64,000 nucleotides of DNA from Lacrimispora sphenoides JCM 1415 (GTDB lineage: Bacteria; Bacillota; Clostridia; Lachnospirales; Lachnospiraceae). Below, piece after piece: positions 43,184-50,746 of this stretch. The notes under the pieces were generated by a model that searched no databases, was not told the origin of the DNA, and saw only the letters and a list, made by a program, of their open reading frames with translations. The first letter of the stretch is position 1, and each line of letters begins with the position of its first letter. The position numbers were made by a program, and so were the translations under genes. Location of the stretch: contig NZ_LT630003.1 of the NCBI RefSeq assembly GCF_900105615.1, forward strand, positions 2,728,001-2,792,000, written 5' to 3'.

Positions 43184-43197
43184 ATTCCTATAGGTAT
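43184..43197. promoter_or_regulatory. Candidate Rrf2/CymR-type operator at the GST-like operon
   Basis: ATTCCTATAGGTAT is a near-perfect palindrome about 50 bp upstream of the leader peptide. The promoter here is not clear; TATACA (minus strand, just upstream) or TAAGAT could be the minus-10, either putting the box at the start site or in the spacer. Related ACCTAT/ATAGGT boxes occur at cysK, the Rrf2 gene and metY. Confidence 0.5.
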
Positions 43198-43209
43198 TTG
43201 TATAATATG

Positions 43210-43252
43210 AAAAAAATACAGCTGGTAATAAGATAATCTTATAGCCAGCTGT
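43210..43252 (-). terminator. Intrinsic terminator of cysK
   Basis: Minus strand ACAGCTGG/CCAGCTGT arms with inner ATAAGAT/ATCTTAT pairing, followed by TATTTTTTT. Confidence 0.9.
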
Positions 43253-43289
43253 TTCCTAAACCACCAGTCATCTTATTTCATGAAACAAT

Positions 43290-44222
43290 TTAGCCGAATA
43301 AAGGAGTGGACAAATACCGGTCACCGGAATCCGGCAGTAAGACGACGATGGTCTTTCCCTTGTTTTCCGGTCTTTCCGCCAGCAGCTTTGCGGCTTTTAG
43401 TGCAGCGCCGGAAGAGATCCCCACCAGAATTCCCTCTGATACTGCAAAAGCCTTACCTTCCTTAAATGAATCCTCATTCTCAACGGTAATTATTTCATCG
43501 TAAATTCCGGTATCCAGGACTTCAGGCACAAATCCTGCGCCGATACCCTGAATCTTGTGAGGCCCTGGTTTGCCTCCGGAGAGTACCGGACTGCTTGCCG
43601 GTTCTACCGCTACAATTCTGACATCCGGTTTCTTTTCCTTTAAATATTGTCCCACACCTGTAATGGTTCCGCCTGTACCTACGCCAGCTACAAAAATGTC
43701 CACTTCCCCAGCTGTCTGTTCCCAGATCTCCGGCCCGGTGGTTTCCTTGTGTACTTTGGGGTTTGCCTGGTTCACAAACTGTCCCAGGATTATAGAACCA
43801 GGTATGCTGTCTTTCAGCTCCTCTGCTTTCTCAATAGCCCCTCTCATGCCCTTTGCTCCCTCAGTTAATTCTAATTCTGCACCATAGGCTTTTAATAAGT
43901 TTCTACGTTCCACGCTCATGGTATCCGGGAGCGTCAGAATGGTCCGGTAGCCTTTGGCCGCCGCAACGGCTGCCAAACCGATTCCGGTATTTCCTGATGT
44001 CGGCTCAATGATGGTTGCTCCAGGCTTTAAGATCCCTTTTTCTTCTGCATCTTCAATCATGGCAAGAGCGATCCTGTCTTTAACGGAACCGGCAGGATTT
44101 AAGTATTCCAGCTTAGCCAGAAGCGTAACGCCCTCGATTCCTTCCTTTGCACTGTACCGGTTTAATTTGAGTATCGGTGTTCCACCAATGAGTTCCACTG
44201 CGCTTTCTTTAATTGTTCCCAT
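43290..44222 (-). CDS. cysK: Cysteine synthase (O-acetylserine sulfhydrylase)
   Basis: PLP enzyme of 310 residues forming cysteine from O-acetylserine and sulfide. The PLP lysine is in [11 protein letters not shown] (near 48), the substrate loop is [11 protein letters not shown], and the phosphate-binding glycines are [16 protein letters not shown] precedes the ATG. A Cys-rich leader peptide and hairpin lie upstream and a strong terminator follows. Full length, ordinary CysK. Confidence 0.95.
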   Translation of the reverse strand: MGTIKESAVELIGGTPILKLNRYSAKEGIEGVTLLAKLEYLNPAGSVKDRIALAMIEDAEEKGILKPGATIIEPTSGNTGIGLAAVAAAKGYRTILTLPDTMSVERRNLLKAYGAELELTEGAKGMRGAIEKAEELKDSIPGSIILGQFVNQANPKVHKETTGPEIWEQTAGEVDIFVAGVGTGGTITGVGQYLKEKKPDVRIVAVEPASSPVLSGGKPGPHKIQGIGAGFVPEVLDTGIYDEIITVENEDSFKEGKAFAVSEGILVGISSGAALKAAKLLAERPENKGKTIVVLLPDSGDRYLSTPLFG

Positions 44223-44278
44223 ATTCTTTACCTCCGTTTTATATGATATTTAATATTTTTGGTTAATTAAATGAAAAT

Positions 44279-44308
44279 AGAGCGGCTGCCAATTAGGGCA
44301 CCTGCTCC
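44279..44308 (-). terminator. Attenuator-like hairpin upstream of cysK
   Basis: Minus strand GGAGC.G.TGCC pairs with GGCA.C.GCTCT (two 1x1 mismatches), followed by ATTTTCATTT. Weaker than the attenuator at 42995, but in the matching position between a Cys-rich leader peptide and its gene. Confidence 0.5.
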
Positions 44309-44369
44309 TTTGTTCCGCTGAAATATGGATATTTCTCATATTCCAGGATATCAGGCATCATAATAAGCA

Positions 44370-44471
44370 TTACAACAAAGCTATATCTCTATTCATACAT
44401 ACAGTCTGACAACAACATCTATTATTATAAAATCCATGATTACCTGCTGCCATGAATTTGAATTCCTTCAT
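44370..44471 (-). CDS. Cysteine-rich leader peptide of cysK (33 residues)
   Basis: ATG 44471, with GAGATG upstream, opens a 33-residue frame beginning MKEFKFMAAGNHGF and containing RCCC at 18-21 (three consecutive TGT) and a fourth Cys at 25. It lies between the promoter (44526-44554) and an attenuator-like hairpin, 147 bp before cysK. A second frame of 22 codons (44301-44369) follows it before the hairpin but lacks a ribosome-binding site. The arrangement parallels the 43027 peptide, with unrelated sequence apart from the Cys run. Confidence 0.7.
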   Translation of the reverse strand: MKEFKFMAAGNHGFYNNRCCCQTVCMNRDIALL

Positions 44472-44491
44472 ACTGATCATCTCTTTTCATT

Positions 44492-44510
44492 ACCTATATT
44501 TTTAATAGGT
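44492..44510. promoter_or_regulatory. Candidate Rrf2/CymR-type operator at cysK
   Basis: ACCTAT, seven bases, ATAGGT. It lies just downstream of the predicted start site of the cysK leader transcript, where binding would block transcription. Confidence 0.5.
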
Positions 44511-44525
44511 TTATATGCTATAATT

Positions 44526-44554
44526 ATATTAATATACGAAGAGAAATGTGTCAA
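44526..44554 (-). promoter_or_regulatory. Promoter of the cysK leader transcript
   Basis: Perfect TTGACA (44549-44554), 17-bp spacer, TAATAT (44526-44531) on the minus strand. Confidence 0.7.
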
Positions 44555-44602
44555 TACCTTTTTACAATATTTTTATTGATTCCGTTGCCGATCATCCCCT
44601 CT

Positions 44603-44673
44603 TATAATTCATGCCAAAGATGCAGAGCCAAACACATGTTAAGGAAACGTGGTGATCGGCTCTGCAACTTTTT
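44603..44673 (+). promoter_or_regulatory. Promoter element and hairpin upstream of rubrerythrin
   Basis: TATAAT (44603-44608) is followed by a perfect 8-bp inverted repeat GCAGAGCC/GGCTCTGC (44622-44665) and AACTTTTT, like a short terminated leader or small RNA. A second promoter-like pair, TTGGTG (44672) and TATAAT (44694-44699) at 16 bp, may drive rubrerythrin itself. These elements account for the 318-bp gap 44472-44789 together with the cysK promoter. Confidence 0.45.
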
Positions 44674-44789
44674 GGTGTCATCGAAAATGGTGATATAATA
44701 AATCTTTTATTTCCATATCTTCCATTTTTTATTATAAACCAGGTGAAATCTGGTAACACTACTGGTAAATAAATTAGGAGGAACAAAAC

Positions 44790-45383
44790 ATGGTCGCACT
44801 GAAAGACAGCGTTACAAAAGAGAACCTTTTAAAAGCTTTTGCAGGAGAGTGCCAGGCTTGGCGGCGTTACGAATTTGCCGCGTCCCAGGCAAAAAATCAA
44901 AATCTTGCTGTTTTATACTGGCTTTTCCATTATACCGGAAATCAAGAGAAGGAACACGCTGAGGTATTCTATAATCACTTAAAAGAGTTCCATGGTCAGG
45001 AAATCTCCATAAGCGCCAACTATCCAATTGACAACTCCAATAACATCCTGGAGCTTTTGCAGCTCTCCGCCCAACATGAAGCTGCCGAGCACGACACCAT
45101 TTATAAATCCTTTGGCGACAAGGCTAAGGAAGAGGGATTTTCCAGTATCGCAAATTCCTTTTATATGATCGCTGAAGTTGAAAAAGTACACAGCCAGCGT
45201 TTTGCCCAGTATGCGCAGCTGGTGCAAGACAATAAACTTTTTGAAAACGATACGACCACAGAATATATCTGCTTAAACTGCGGTCATATCCATAAAGGAA
45301 CCAAAGCGCCGCAGGTCTGCCCTGTTTGCAGCCATAACCAGGGGTATTTTGTACGCCGGGAAGACTCTCCATTCGGAAAATAA
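44790..45383 (+). CDS. rbr: Rubrerythrin
   Basis: Diiron peroxidase of 197 residues that reduces hydrogen peroxide in anaerobes. The N-terminal ferritin-like four-helix domain has the Glu/His ligands in FAGECQAWRRYEF, EKEHAEVF and EVEKVHSQRF; the C-terminal rubredoxin knuckle has CLNCGH and CPVCSH. GGAGG precedes ATG 44790. It lies divergently next to cysK and convergent with the C-S lyase gene. Oxidative-stress and cysteine genes are often neighbours in clostridia. Confidence 0.93.
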   Translation: MVALKDSVTKENLLKAFAGECQAWRRYEFAASQAKNQNLAVLYWLFHYTGNQEKEHAEVFYNHLKEFHGQEISISANYPIDNSNNILELLQLSAQHEAAEHDTIYKSFGDKAKEEGFSSIANSFYMIAEVEKVHSQRFAQYAQLVQDNKLFENDTTTEYICLNCGHIHKGTKAPQVCPVCSHNQGYFVRREDSPFGK

Positions 45384-45440
45384 AGGAATTTGACGTATGG
45401 GCATAATTGCCTGTTTTCCTTAATAAACAAAAGCATAGAA

Positions 45441-45494
45441 TAAACGCCGAAGCCTCGCAATGACATCCTTTTTATGCGGGGCTCCGGCGTTTTC
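45441..45494 (+). terminator. Bidirectional terminator between rubrerythrin and the MalY-type gene
   Basis: AAACGCCG/CGGCGTTT base with AGCC/GGCT above, followed by TTTTCC rightward and TTTATTC leftward. Confidence 0.85.
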
Positions 45495-45541
45495 CATATC
45501 AGAAACCATTTCATAATCACGACTGGTGATAAAATTATGTT

Positions 45542-46726
45542 TCATAACGTTTTTATAGCTTGCTCTAAGTTATCTAAGGCCTGCTCCAGAATAGACCGGG
45601 GGCATGCGATGTTGATTCTTTCAAATCCCTCTCCCACCGGACCGAACATGGCCCCGCTGTCCAGCCAAAGCCCTGCCTTTTTTATGATCAGGTCTTCTCT
45701 CTCCCCTTCTGTAAGGCCCAGTTCCCGGAGATCCAGCCAGACAAGATAGGTTCCTTCCGGTTCTATAAGCTTGACGTTGGGTATTTTTTCTTTTAAAAAC
45801 TCACGTACATAGGAAACGTTTGCCTTTAAATACTCCATGAGCTGATCATGCCACTCTTCTCCATTGCGGTACGCCGCTTCACATGCAGTTAAGCCCAGGG
45901 TATTAAGCTGACTGTACCCGGCTGCCGCCACCTGTCTGCGGAACCTACGCCTCAGCTTCTGATTTGCAATAAATATATTGGAAACCTGTAAACCCGCCAG
46001 ATTAAAGGTCTTACTTGGGGAGGTACAGGTAATAGTCCTGTTTTTTAGTTCTTCGCTTAGATTGGCAAATACCAGGTGCTCTCCCTCAAACACAAAATCC
46101 TGATGAATCTCATCGCTGACCACAAGGATATCCCTGCGAATACAGATTTCCCCTAATTTTACCAACTCCTCCCGGCTCCAGACTCTTCCTACCGGATTAT
46201 GGGGACTGCATAATAGAAATAATTTCACATGGAACTCTTCTGCTTTTCTTTCAAAATCTTCTAAATCCATGTGATACTTGCCATCTTCTCCAAGATACAG
46301 GGAATTATCCACGACTACCCTGTCATTATCCTCAATGATTTCGCTGAAGGGATAATATACCGGCTGCTGGATCATAACCCCATCCCCCTGATCTGTAAAA
46401 GCCTGGACAGCCATGGCTAAGGCAAATACAACACCAGGTGTTTTGATCAGCCATCTGCTCTCCACATTCCAGTGATGCTTTTTTTCCATCCAGTCCCGGA
46501 TGGCTTCAAAATATTCTTCCTGGACCTCGCTGTAACCAAAAATCCCATGGTCAACCCGCTCATGAAGGGCCTCCAAAATCTTCCCGGATACCTTAAAGTC
46601 CATATCCGCTACCCACAGGGGTAAAAGATTTTCCGGTTTTCCCCTTCTTATTGCAAAATCATACTTGAGACTGTTCGTATGTTTACGGTTTATGACTTCA
46701 TCAAAATTAATCGTTTCCTTACACAT
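45542..46726 (-). CDS. MalY/PatB-type PLP C-S lyase (cystathionine beta-lyase)
   Basis: Aminotransferase-fold enzyme of 394 residues. The PLP lysine is in TSPSKTFNLAGLQ (near 235), and LPLWVADMDFKV is the usual N-terminal motif of MalY/PatB. Members cleave cystathionine or other S-substituted cysteines to a thiol, pyruvate and ammonia. It overlaps the cystathionine synthase/lyase-like gene by 8 bp. In this setting it could also open Cys conjugates released by the GST-like operon. Confidence 0.9.
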   Translation of the reverse strand: MCKETINFDEVINRKHTNSLKYDFAIRRGKPENLLPLWVADMDFKVSGKILEALHERVDHGIFGYSEVQEEYFEAIRDWMEKKHHWNVESRWLIKTPGVVFALAMAVQAFTDQGDGVMIQQPVYYPFSEIIEDNDRVVVDNSLYLGEDGKYHMDLEDFERKAEEFHVKLFLLCSPHNPVGRVWSREELVKLGEICIRRDILVVSDEIHQDFVFEGEHLVFANLSEELKNRTITCTSPSKTFNLAGLQVSNIFIANQKLRRRFRRQVAAAGYSQLNTLGLTACEAAYRNGEEWHDQLMEYLKANVSYVREFLKEKIPNVKLIEPEGTYLVWLDLRELGLTEGEREDLIIKKAGLWLDSGAMFGPVGEGFERINIACPRSILEQALDNLEQAIKTL

Positions 46727-47873
46727 AAAATATTCTCTCCAATTCCCTTATCAGATCTTCTGAGTCCTCGATCCCCACTGATAATCTTAAGATCCTGTCG
46801 GTAACGCCATTGGCGGCCAGAACCTCTTTCGGCACATCGGCATGAGTCTGGGTAATCGGGTAAGTGATCAGCGTTTCCACACCACCCAAACTTTCTGCAA
46901 AACGGATCAGTTTCACCTCTTTTAAAATCCGATGGGCAAGCTCCGTTGTCTCCACCTCAAAGGTTACCATGGAGCCAAATCCCCTTGCCTGCTTTTTACA
47001 GACCTCGTGACCGGGATGAGACTGGATTCCGGGGTAATATACCTTTGTGACCTTCTTTTCCCTGCACAGCCATTCCACAAGTTTTCTGGCATTCTCCTCT
47101 CCCCGCTCCATCCGGATTCCAAGGGTTTTAATCCCTCTTAATATGAGCCAGCTGTCAAAAGGAGACAGACCAGAACCTACCGTCTTAATTATAAACCTGA
47201 GCTTTTCGGATATCTCTGCCGAGGCGGTGACCAGAAAGCCTGCGATGGTATCATTATGGCCGCCCAGATATTTGGTTCCGCTGTGGACAACAATATCAGC
47301 CCCCAGCTTCAATGGGTTTTGAAAGTAAGGGGACAAAAACGTATTGTCCACGATCAAAAGCAAATGGTTCTTCTTTGCAATCTCTGCCAGCTTACCGATG
47401 TCTATAACATTCATCATAGGGTTTGTCGGAGTCTCTATGTATATTGCTTTTGTATTTTCACCGATCAGGTTTTCAAATTCTGCAATGTCCCCGCGGGAAC
47501 AGTCTACGGAACTGATCAAAATCCCGTTCTTCTTGCTGATATTATCAAACAAACGGATGCTCCCGCCATATAAATCACAATCGGTTATTATATGGTCTCC
47601 CGGCTGAAACAGTTCCATTAAAGCCGTGATTGCTGCCATACCGCTTGAAAATGCCAGGGCATCCACTCCATTTTCAAGGGAAGCCACCACCTTTTCCAGC
47701 TGCTCTCTGGTTGGATTCTGCAGGCGGCTGTAATCATAACCGGTGCTTTCCCCGATTCCCCTATGAGCAAAGGTCGCTGTCTGGTAAATAGGAAAGCTGA
47801 TGGCTCCAGACTTGTCTGTAGCAACCCCTTCCCCATTGCCGTATAAACATTTAGTAGAAATCCCGTATTCCAT
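46719..47873 (-). CDS. Cystathionine gamma-synthase/lyase family enzyme
   Basis: Cys/Met metabolism PLP enzyme of 384 residues. The PLP lysine is in VVHSGTKYLGGHND; YDYSRLQNPTREQLE and SSGMAAITAL are also typical. ATG 47873 is preferred because AGAGGGG is seven bases upstream; the ATG six bases earlier nearly touches it, and the earliest start (47909) has no site. Synthase and lyase members cannot be separated by eye. With the MalY-type partner it could run transsulfuration in either direction. It is divergent from the Rrf2 regulator. Confidence 0.9.
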   Translation of the reverse strand: MEYGISTKCLYGNGEGVATDKSGAISFPIYQTATFAHRGIGESTGYDYSRLQNPTREQLEKVVASLENGVDALAFSSGMAAITALMELFQPGDHIITDCDLYGGSIRLFDNISKKNGILISSVDCSRGDIAEFENLIGENTKAIYIETPTNPMMNVIDIGKLAEIAKKNHLLLIVDNTFLSPYFQNPLKLGADIVVHSGTKYLGGHNDTIAGFLVTASAEISEKLRFIIKTVGSGLSPFDSWLILRGIKTLGIRMERGEENARKLVEWLCREKKVTKVYYPGIQSHPGHEVCKKQARGFGSMVTFEVETTELAHRILKEVKLIRFAESLGGVETLITYPITQTHADVPKEVLAANGVTDRILRLSVGIEDSEDLIRELERIFYV

Positions 47874-47923
47874 ATTCATACCCCTCTTTCTCAATTTGGA
47901 ATCATGCATTTATTCTTTCCTTA

Positions 47924-47953
47924 AGTATACCAATGGAACGCCGCCAATGGTAT
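47924..47953 (-). promoter_or_regulatory. Minus-10 and inverted repeat upstream of the cystathionine enzyme gene
   Basis: TATACT (47924-47929, minus strand) overlaps an inverted repeat with arms ATACCAATGG (47927) and CCAATGGTAT (47944), one mismatch. It resembles a longer version of the ATACC/GGTAT boxes at neighbouring sulfur genes. No good minus-35 is visible, so activation rather than repression is possible. Confidence 0.45.
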
Positions 47954-48008
47954 TACTTAAAAGCAATCACCTGCTATAGTTAATTTCTATTGCTAAAGAA
48001 TTTTATTT

Positions 48009-48050
48009 CATGGGTTGAATACCTATTCAACCCATGGTAAAATAGGTATT
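48009..48050 (+). promoter_or_regulatory. Promoter and operator of the Rrf2 gene
   Basis: TTGAAT (48015-48020), 17 bp, TAAAAT (48038-48043). Two nested repeats overlap it: perfect 12-base arms CATGGGTTGAAT/ATTCAACCCATG with an ACCT loop (48009-48036), and AATACCTATT/AATAGGTATT 13 bp apart (48018-48050). Autoregulation by the Rrf2 protein is likely. Confidence 0.6.
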
Positions 48051-48083
48051 GATACACAAAATTGTTTTGTAAGGTGGTATACT

Positions 48084-48515
48084 ATGAAAATATCAACTCG
48101 CGGCCGCTATTCCCTTCGCATGATGATTGATTTAGCGGAACATTATAATGAGGAATTCATTGCCTTAAAGGACATTTCCGAAAGGCAGAACATTTCTAAA
48201 AAATATCTTGAACAGATTGTTCCTTTTTTAAACCGTAGCAATCTGCTCACTACCTACCGTGGTCACATGGGTGGTTATAAGCTGGCAAGGCAACCCTCCC
48301 AGATAACCATCGGAGATATCCTGCTCAGCTCAGAAGGAAGCTTAAATCCTGTCAGCTGTATGGACAACGATCCAAACATATGCTCCAGGCAGGCTGACTG
48401 TCTGACTCTTCCCATCTGGCAGGGGCTTTCAGAAGTTATTGCAAATTATTTAAATGGCATTACCCTGCAGGACATTCTTGACAGGTATCAGGAGTCTCCT
48501 GAATATTATATTTAG
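48084..48515 (+). CDS. Rrf2 family transcriptional regulator (CymR/IscR-like)
   Basis: DNA-binding protein of 143 residues. The N-terminal winged helix opens MKISTRGRYSLRMMIDLA, and the recognition helix region reads QNISKKYLEQIV. Three Cys near 92, 100 and 106 (SCMDNDPNICSRQADC) have the position, though not the exact spacing, of the IscR Fe-S ligands; CymR of Bacillus lacks them. ATG 48084 has AAGGTGG upstream. Placed among cysteine genes and next to matching inverted repeats, it is the prime candidate for the local sulfur regulator. Whether it senses Fe-S status or cysteine synthase is open. Confidence 0.88.
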   Translation: MKISTRGRYSLRMMIDLAEHYNEEFIALKDISERQNISKKYLEQIVPFLNRSNLLTTYRGHMGGYKLARQPSQITIGDILLSSEGSLNPVSCMDNDPNICSRQADCLTLPIWQGLSEVIANYLNGITLQDILDRYQESPEYYI

Positions 48516-48544
48516 GGAAGTGAAACTCAAATACACTCATATTT

Positions 48545-48784
48545 ATGAGATTTCCTTTTAAATCAAGGATTTCACAGCTTTATTATGGATATGTTATTTT
48601 TGCGCTTAAAGATGTAGGATATTCAACATACAGGCTTAAAAAGGAAAAGCTTTTAAGCGAAGCAACTATGCAGAAGTTCCGCAATAACGAGCCAGTATCT
48701 TGGGATAATATCTCAACTGTTTGCTAATTACTTAAATGTCAGAATGGGAATTTATTGGAATACGTATCTGACGAGGAAGAGTAG
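48545..48784 (+). pseudogene. XRE-type HTH regulator interrupted by an in-frame stop
   Basis: From 48545 the frame encodes 60 residues resembling the start of small XRE regulators (GYSTYRLKKEKLLSEATMQKF, then WDNISTVC), then a TAA at 48725-48727. In the same frame the sequence continues LLKCQNGNLLEYVSDEEE to a TAG at 48784, which is the expected C-terminal end of this family. One base change therefore seems to have broken the gene. The start has no good ribosome-binding site. A truncated product cannot be excluded. Confidence 0.7.
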
Positions 48785-48831
48785 GCTTGATATACCGTTC
48801 CAGATATGCTATATTAGAATTACAAAAGGAA

Positions 48832-48920
48832 CAACCGCCCCAATACAAGGGGTTGGCCATTAAATGAGATAGAAAACTCCACCCTACTTAACACGCCAAT
48901 GTTTTACAAGGGTGGTTTTT
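48832..48920 (-). terminator. Two hairpins downstream of the toxin gene
   Basis: CCACCCT/AGGGTGG (48879-48915) lies just after the toxin stop and has T-runs on both sides. CAACCGCCCC/GGGGTTGG (48832-48856) follows, with TTCCTTTT on the leftward side. They probably end the toxin mRNA; the first may also end a rightward antisense RNA. Confidence 0.6.
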
Positions 48921-48953
48921 CTATGCCTGTTTCCAGGACTTTAAAGAAAAACG

Positions 48954-49037
48954 CTACTTACAATTAACGAAAATAAAGGTAAGTAATGCGATTATGAACA
49001 TACCAAAGGCCATAAGGTCTTTAAAGTCATATTTCAT
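48954..49037 (-). CDS. Putative holin-like toxin, 27 residues (type I toxin-antitoxin)
   Basis: ATG 49037 is preceded by GGGAGGTGG at five bases, an excellent site. The peptide is a single membrane helix (MAFGMFIIALLTFIFV) with a charged N-terminus and a Cys-Lys end, fitting the small putative holin-like toxin family. Expression of such genes is normally held down by an antisense RNA; converging hairpins at 48879-48920 suggest one, but its promoter was not located. A decayed copy lies 0.6 kb to the right. Confidence 0.75.
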   Translation of the reverse strand: MKYDFKDLMAFGMFIIALLTFIFVNCK

Positions 49038-49234
49038 CCGCACCACCTCCCATCTATGTATGATGGAAGGCCAAACGCCCTTGCAGTGACACGATTATTC
49101 CATTCCACTATGGTAACATATCCCATTTCAATGTGCAATTACTTCAGCCTCCCGCTTTCCCTGTTTTTAGCATTTTTTTACTATAGACAGGGCCGGTATA
49201 AGCACTCAGCGCAAAAATACGTTGTCTTCCATAC

Positions 49235-49319
49235 AGCCGATTATTCGGCTCTATTCTATTATGATTTACCTCTAAGAACAACATGGGATAGAAGTTTCAG
49301 TACAGCGGAATTATCCGCT
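49235..49319 (+). repeat. Pair of similar hairpins 69 bp apart in the toxin region
   Basis: AGCCGATTATTCGGCT (49235-49250) and AGCGGAATTATCCGCT (49304-49319) are each followed by CTATTC. Hairpin sequence has changed with its pairing kept, suggesting selection on RNA or duplicated ancestry. They lie in the 657-bp gap 49038-49694, which otherwise holds only the toxin relic and AT-rich sequence. Confidence 0.5.
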
Positions 49320-49537
49320 CTATTCGAATTACTTTTCCCACTATCCAAGTAACCATGGAACTAAAGTCAGCTAAAAGCCTAGTGAGCTTTTCCCAATGAC
49401 AGCATTTTCCTCAGGGGTACAGTTTCCACCATTCTACTTCTCTTTCATAAACTGAGAAAGCCGGTATCTCTATACAATATCACTCATTCTATATTCCTGG
49501 TCAGTTCCTTTTCTTTCTCATGTAATAGCAATATTTC

Positions 49538-49604
49538 TATGCCCATTTCTGGGCCTTAATAGAAAACACCACTTACAATTATATATAATAAAGGTAAGTA
49601 ATGC
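49538..49604 (-). pseudogene. Decayed copy of the holin-like toxin gene
   Basis: The 67 bases match the 3' part of the toxin gene and its downstream sequence (48922-48989), including the block encoding ALLTF and the bases ACTTACAATTA. There is no ATG in frame, and the stop codon TAG has become TGG, so it cannot make the toxin. Confidence 0.6.
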
Positions 49605-49694
49605 TAAATGAATGCACCGATCAAATAAAACGGGAAACGCCACGGAAATACTGAACTTCAGCACACCGTGACGCATGATAAACTGCTATTAAAC

Positions 49695-50609
49695 TTAGTC
49701 AGGAAGATGTTTTTCTTTTAATCTGATCAGTTCCGCTATATATTTTTCACCAAGGATGCTTAAGGGCATTTTTTTCTTTTTTATATATCCAATTCTCATC
49801 TTATCATCGGTATTAAGAGGAATTGCCCTATATTCATCTCCATTTAAATCTTCACAGATAATCCCGGAGCACAGGGTATAGCCATTTAATCCTACCATGA
49901 GATTTAAGAGCGTGGCTCTGTCATCCGCCTTTATGATCTGCTTATATTCATAAGTGCTGAACACTTCTTCCGCCAGATAAAAGGAATTATTATTCCCCTG
50001 TTCAAAGGACAGGCAGGGATAATTCTTTAAATCATCAAATTCGATCAGCTCTTTTTCTGCCAGCGGATTGCCCTTCCATAGGAAAACGTAGATTCCGCAC
50101 TGAAATAATTCCACAAATTCCAGTTCATTATCATTAAAAATTTTTTCAATGGCCTTCTGGTTAAAATCATTTAAGTACAGGATCCCTAATTCGCTTTTCT
50201 GGTTCCTTACATTTTCAATGACTTCATAGGTTTTGGTTTCGTGGACGGCAAATTCGTAATCATCCATACCGAATTCCTTTGCCATATGGATAAAGGCCTG
50301 AACGGCAAAGGTGTAATGCTGCATGGATACGCTGAATTTTTTCTTAAACTTTTCCTTCTTTACGAACCGCTCTTCCATCTGGCGGTACTGCTCCAGCATC
50401 TGTCTGGCATATCCAAGGAACTCCTCTCCTTCCGGAGTGATTACGATTCCCCGGTTTGAACGAAGAAACAGCTTAATGCCGATCTCTTCTTCCAGATCCC
50501 GGATGGTGCTTGATAGGCTGGGCTGCGTGATAAACAACTCGGCAGCCGCCTTATTCATGGATTTTTGAGTTGCAATGCATATGGCATAACGAAGCTGCTG
50601 TAATGTCAT
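49695..50609 (-). CDS. LysR family transcriptional regulator
   Basis: Regulator of 304 residues: an N-terminal winged helix-turn-helix (TLQQLRYAICIATQKSMNKA, with ITQPSLSSTIRDLEEEIG next) and a two-lobed effector domain. ATG 50609 is preferred over 50627 because AAAGGAG is correctly spaced. It lies downstream of the O-acetylhomoserine sulfhydrylase gene on the same strand behind a duplicated leader. A role in sulfur control, like CysB/CmbR regulators, is suggested by position only. Confidence 0.88.
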   Translation of the reverse strand: MTLQQLRYAICIATQKSMNKAAAELFITQPSLSSTIRDLEEEIGIKLFLRSNRGIVITPEGEEFLGYARQMLEQYRQMEERFVKKEKFKKKFSVSMQHYTFAVQAFIHMAKEFGMDDYEFAVHETKTYEVIENVRNQKSELGILYLNDFNQKAIEKIFNDNELEFVELFQCGIYVFLWKGNPLAEKELIEFDDLKNYPCLSFEQGNNNSFYLAEEVFSTYEYKQIIKADDRATLLNLMVGLNGYTLCSGIICEDLNGDEYRAIPLNTDDKMRIGYIKKKKMPLSILGEKYIAELIRLKEKHLPD

Positions 50610-50618
50610 GGTATCTCC

Positions 50619-50699
50619 TTTCCTCATTCTTGCCCACGCTTTTTGGGCATAAAGGTATACCCGAAGGGTGTTTCCTCATTCTTGCCCACGCTTTTTGGG
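50619..50699 (-). repeat. Tandem duplication in the LysR leader
   Basis: A 29-base segment ending in the hairpin-forming GCCCAAAAAGCGTGGGC (minus strand) occurs at 50619-50647 and 50671-50699, a 52-bp period. The spacer contains GGTATACC and a CCC-TTCG-GGT hairpin. The copy next to the gene overlaps the ribosome-binding region; the other carries an idle start codon. Confidence 0.75.
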
Positions 50700-50746
50700 T
50701 AGATCACATCGCCGATGGCTTTTCTCCCTATACCAAGCGCTCAAAG

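Noticed and set aside
44301..44369. Second small frame (22 codons) between the cysK leader peptide and the hairpin
   Set aside because: No ribosome-binding site and no Cys codons; noted in the leader entry but not called as a gene.
44592..44786. Leftward 64-codon frame upstream of rubrerythrin
   Set aside because: Begins over the rubrerythrin ribosome-binding region, lacks its own site, and covers the hairpin unit; no family resemblance.
50571..50700. Leader peptide encoded in the LysR upstream repeat
   Set aside because: The open frame arises from the tandem duplication, runs into the gene in another frame and has no codon bias toward a sensed amino acid.
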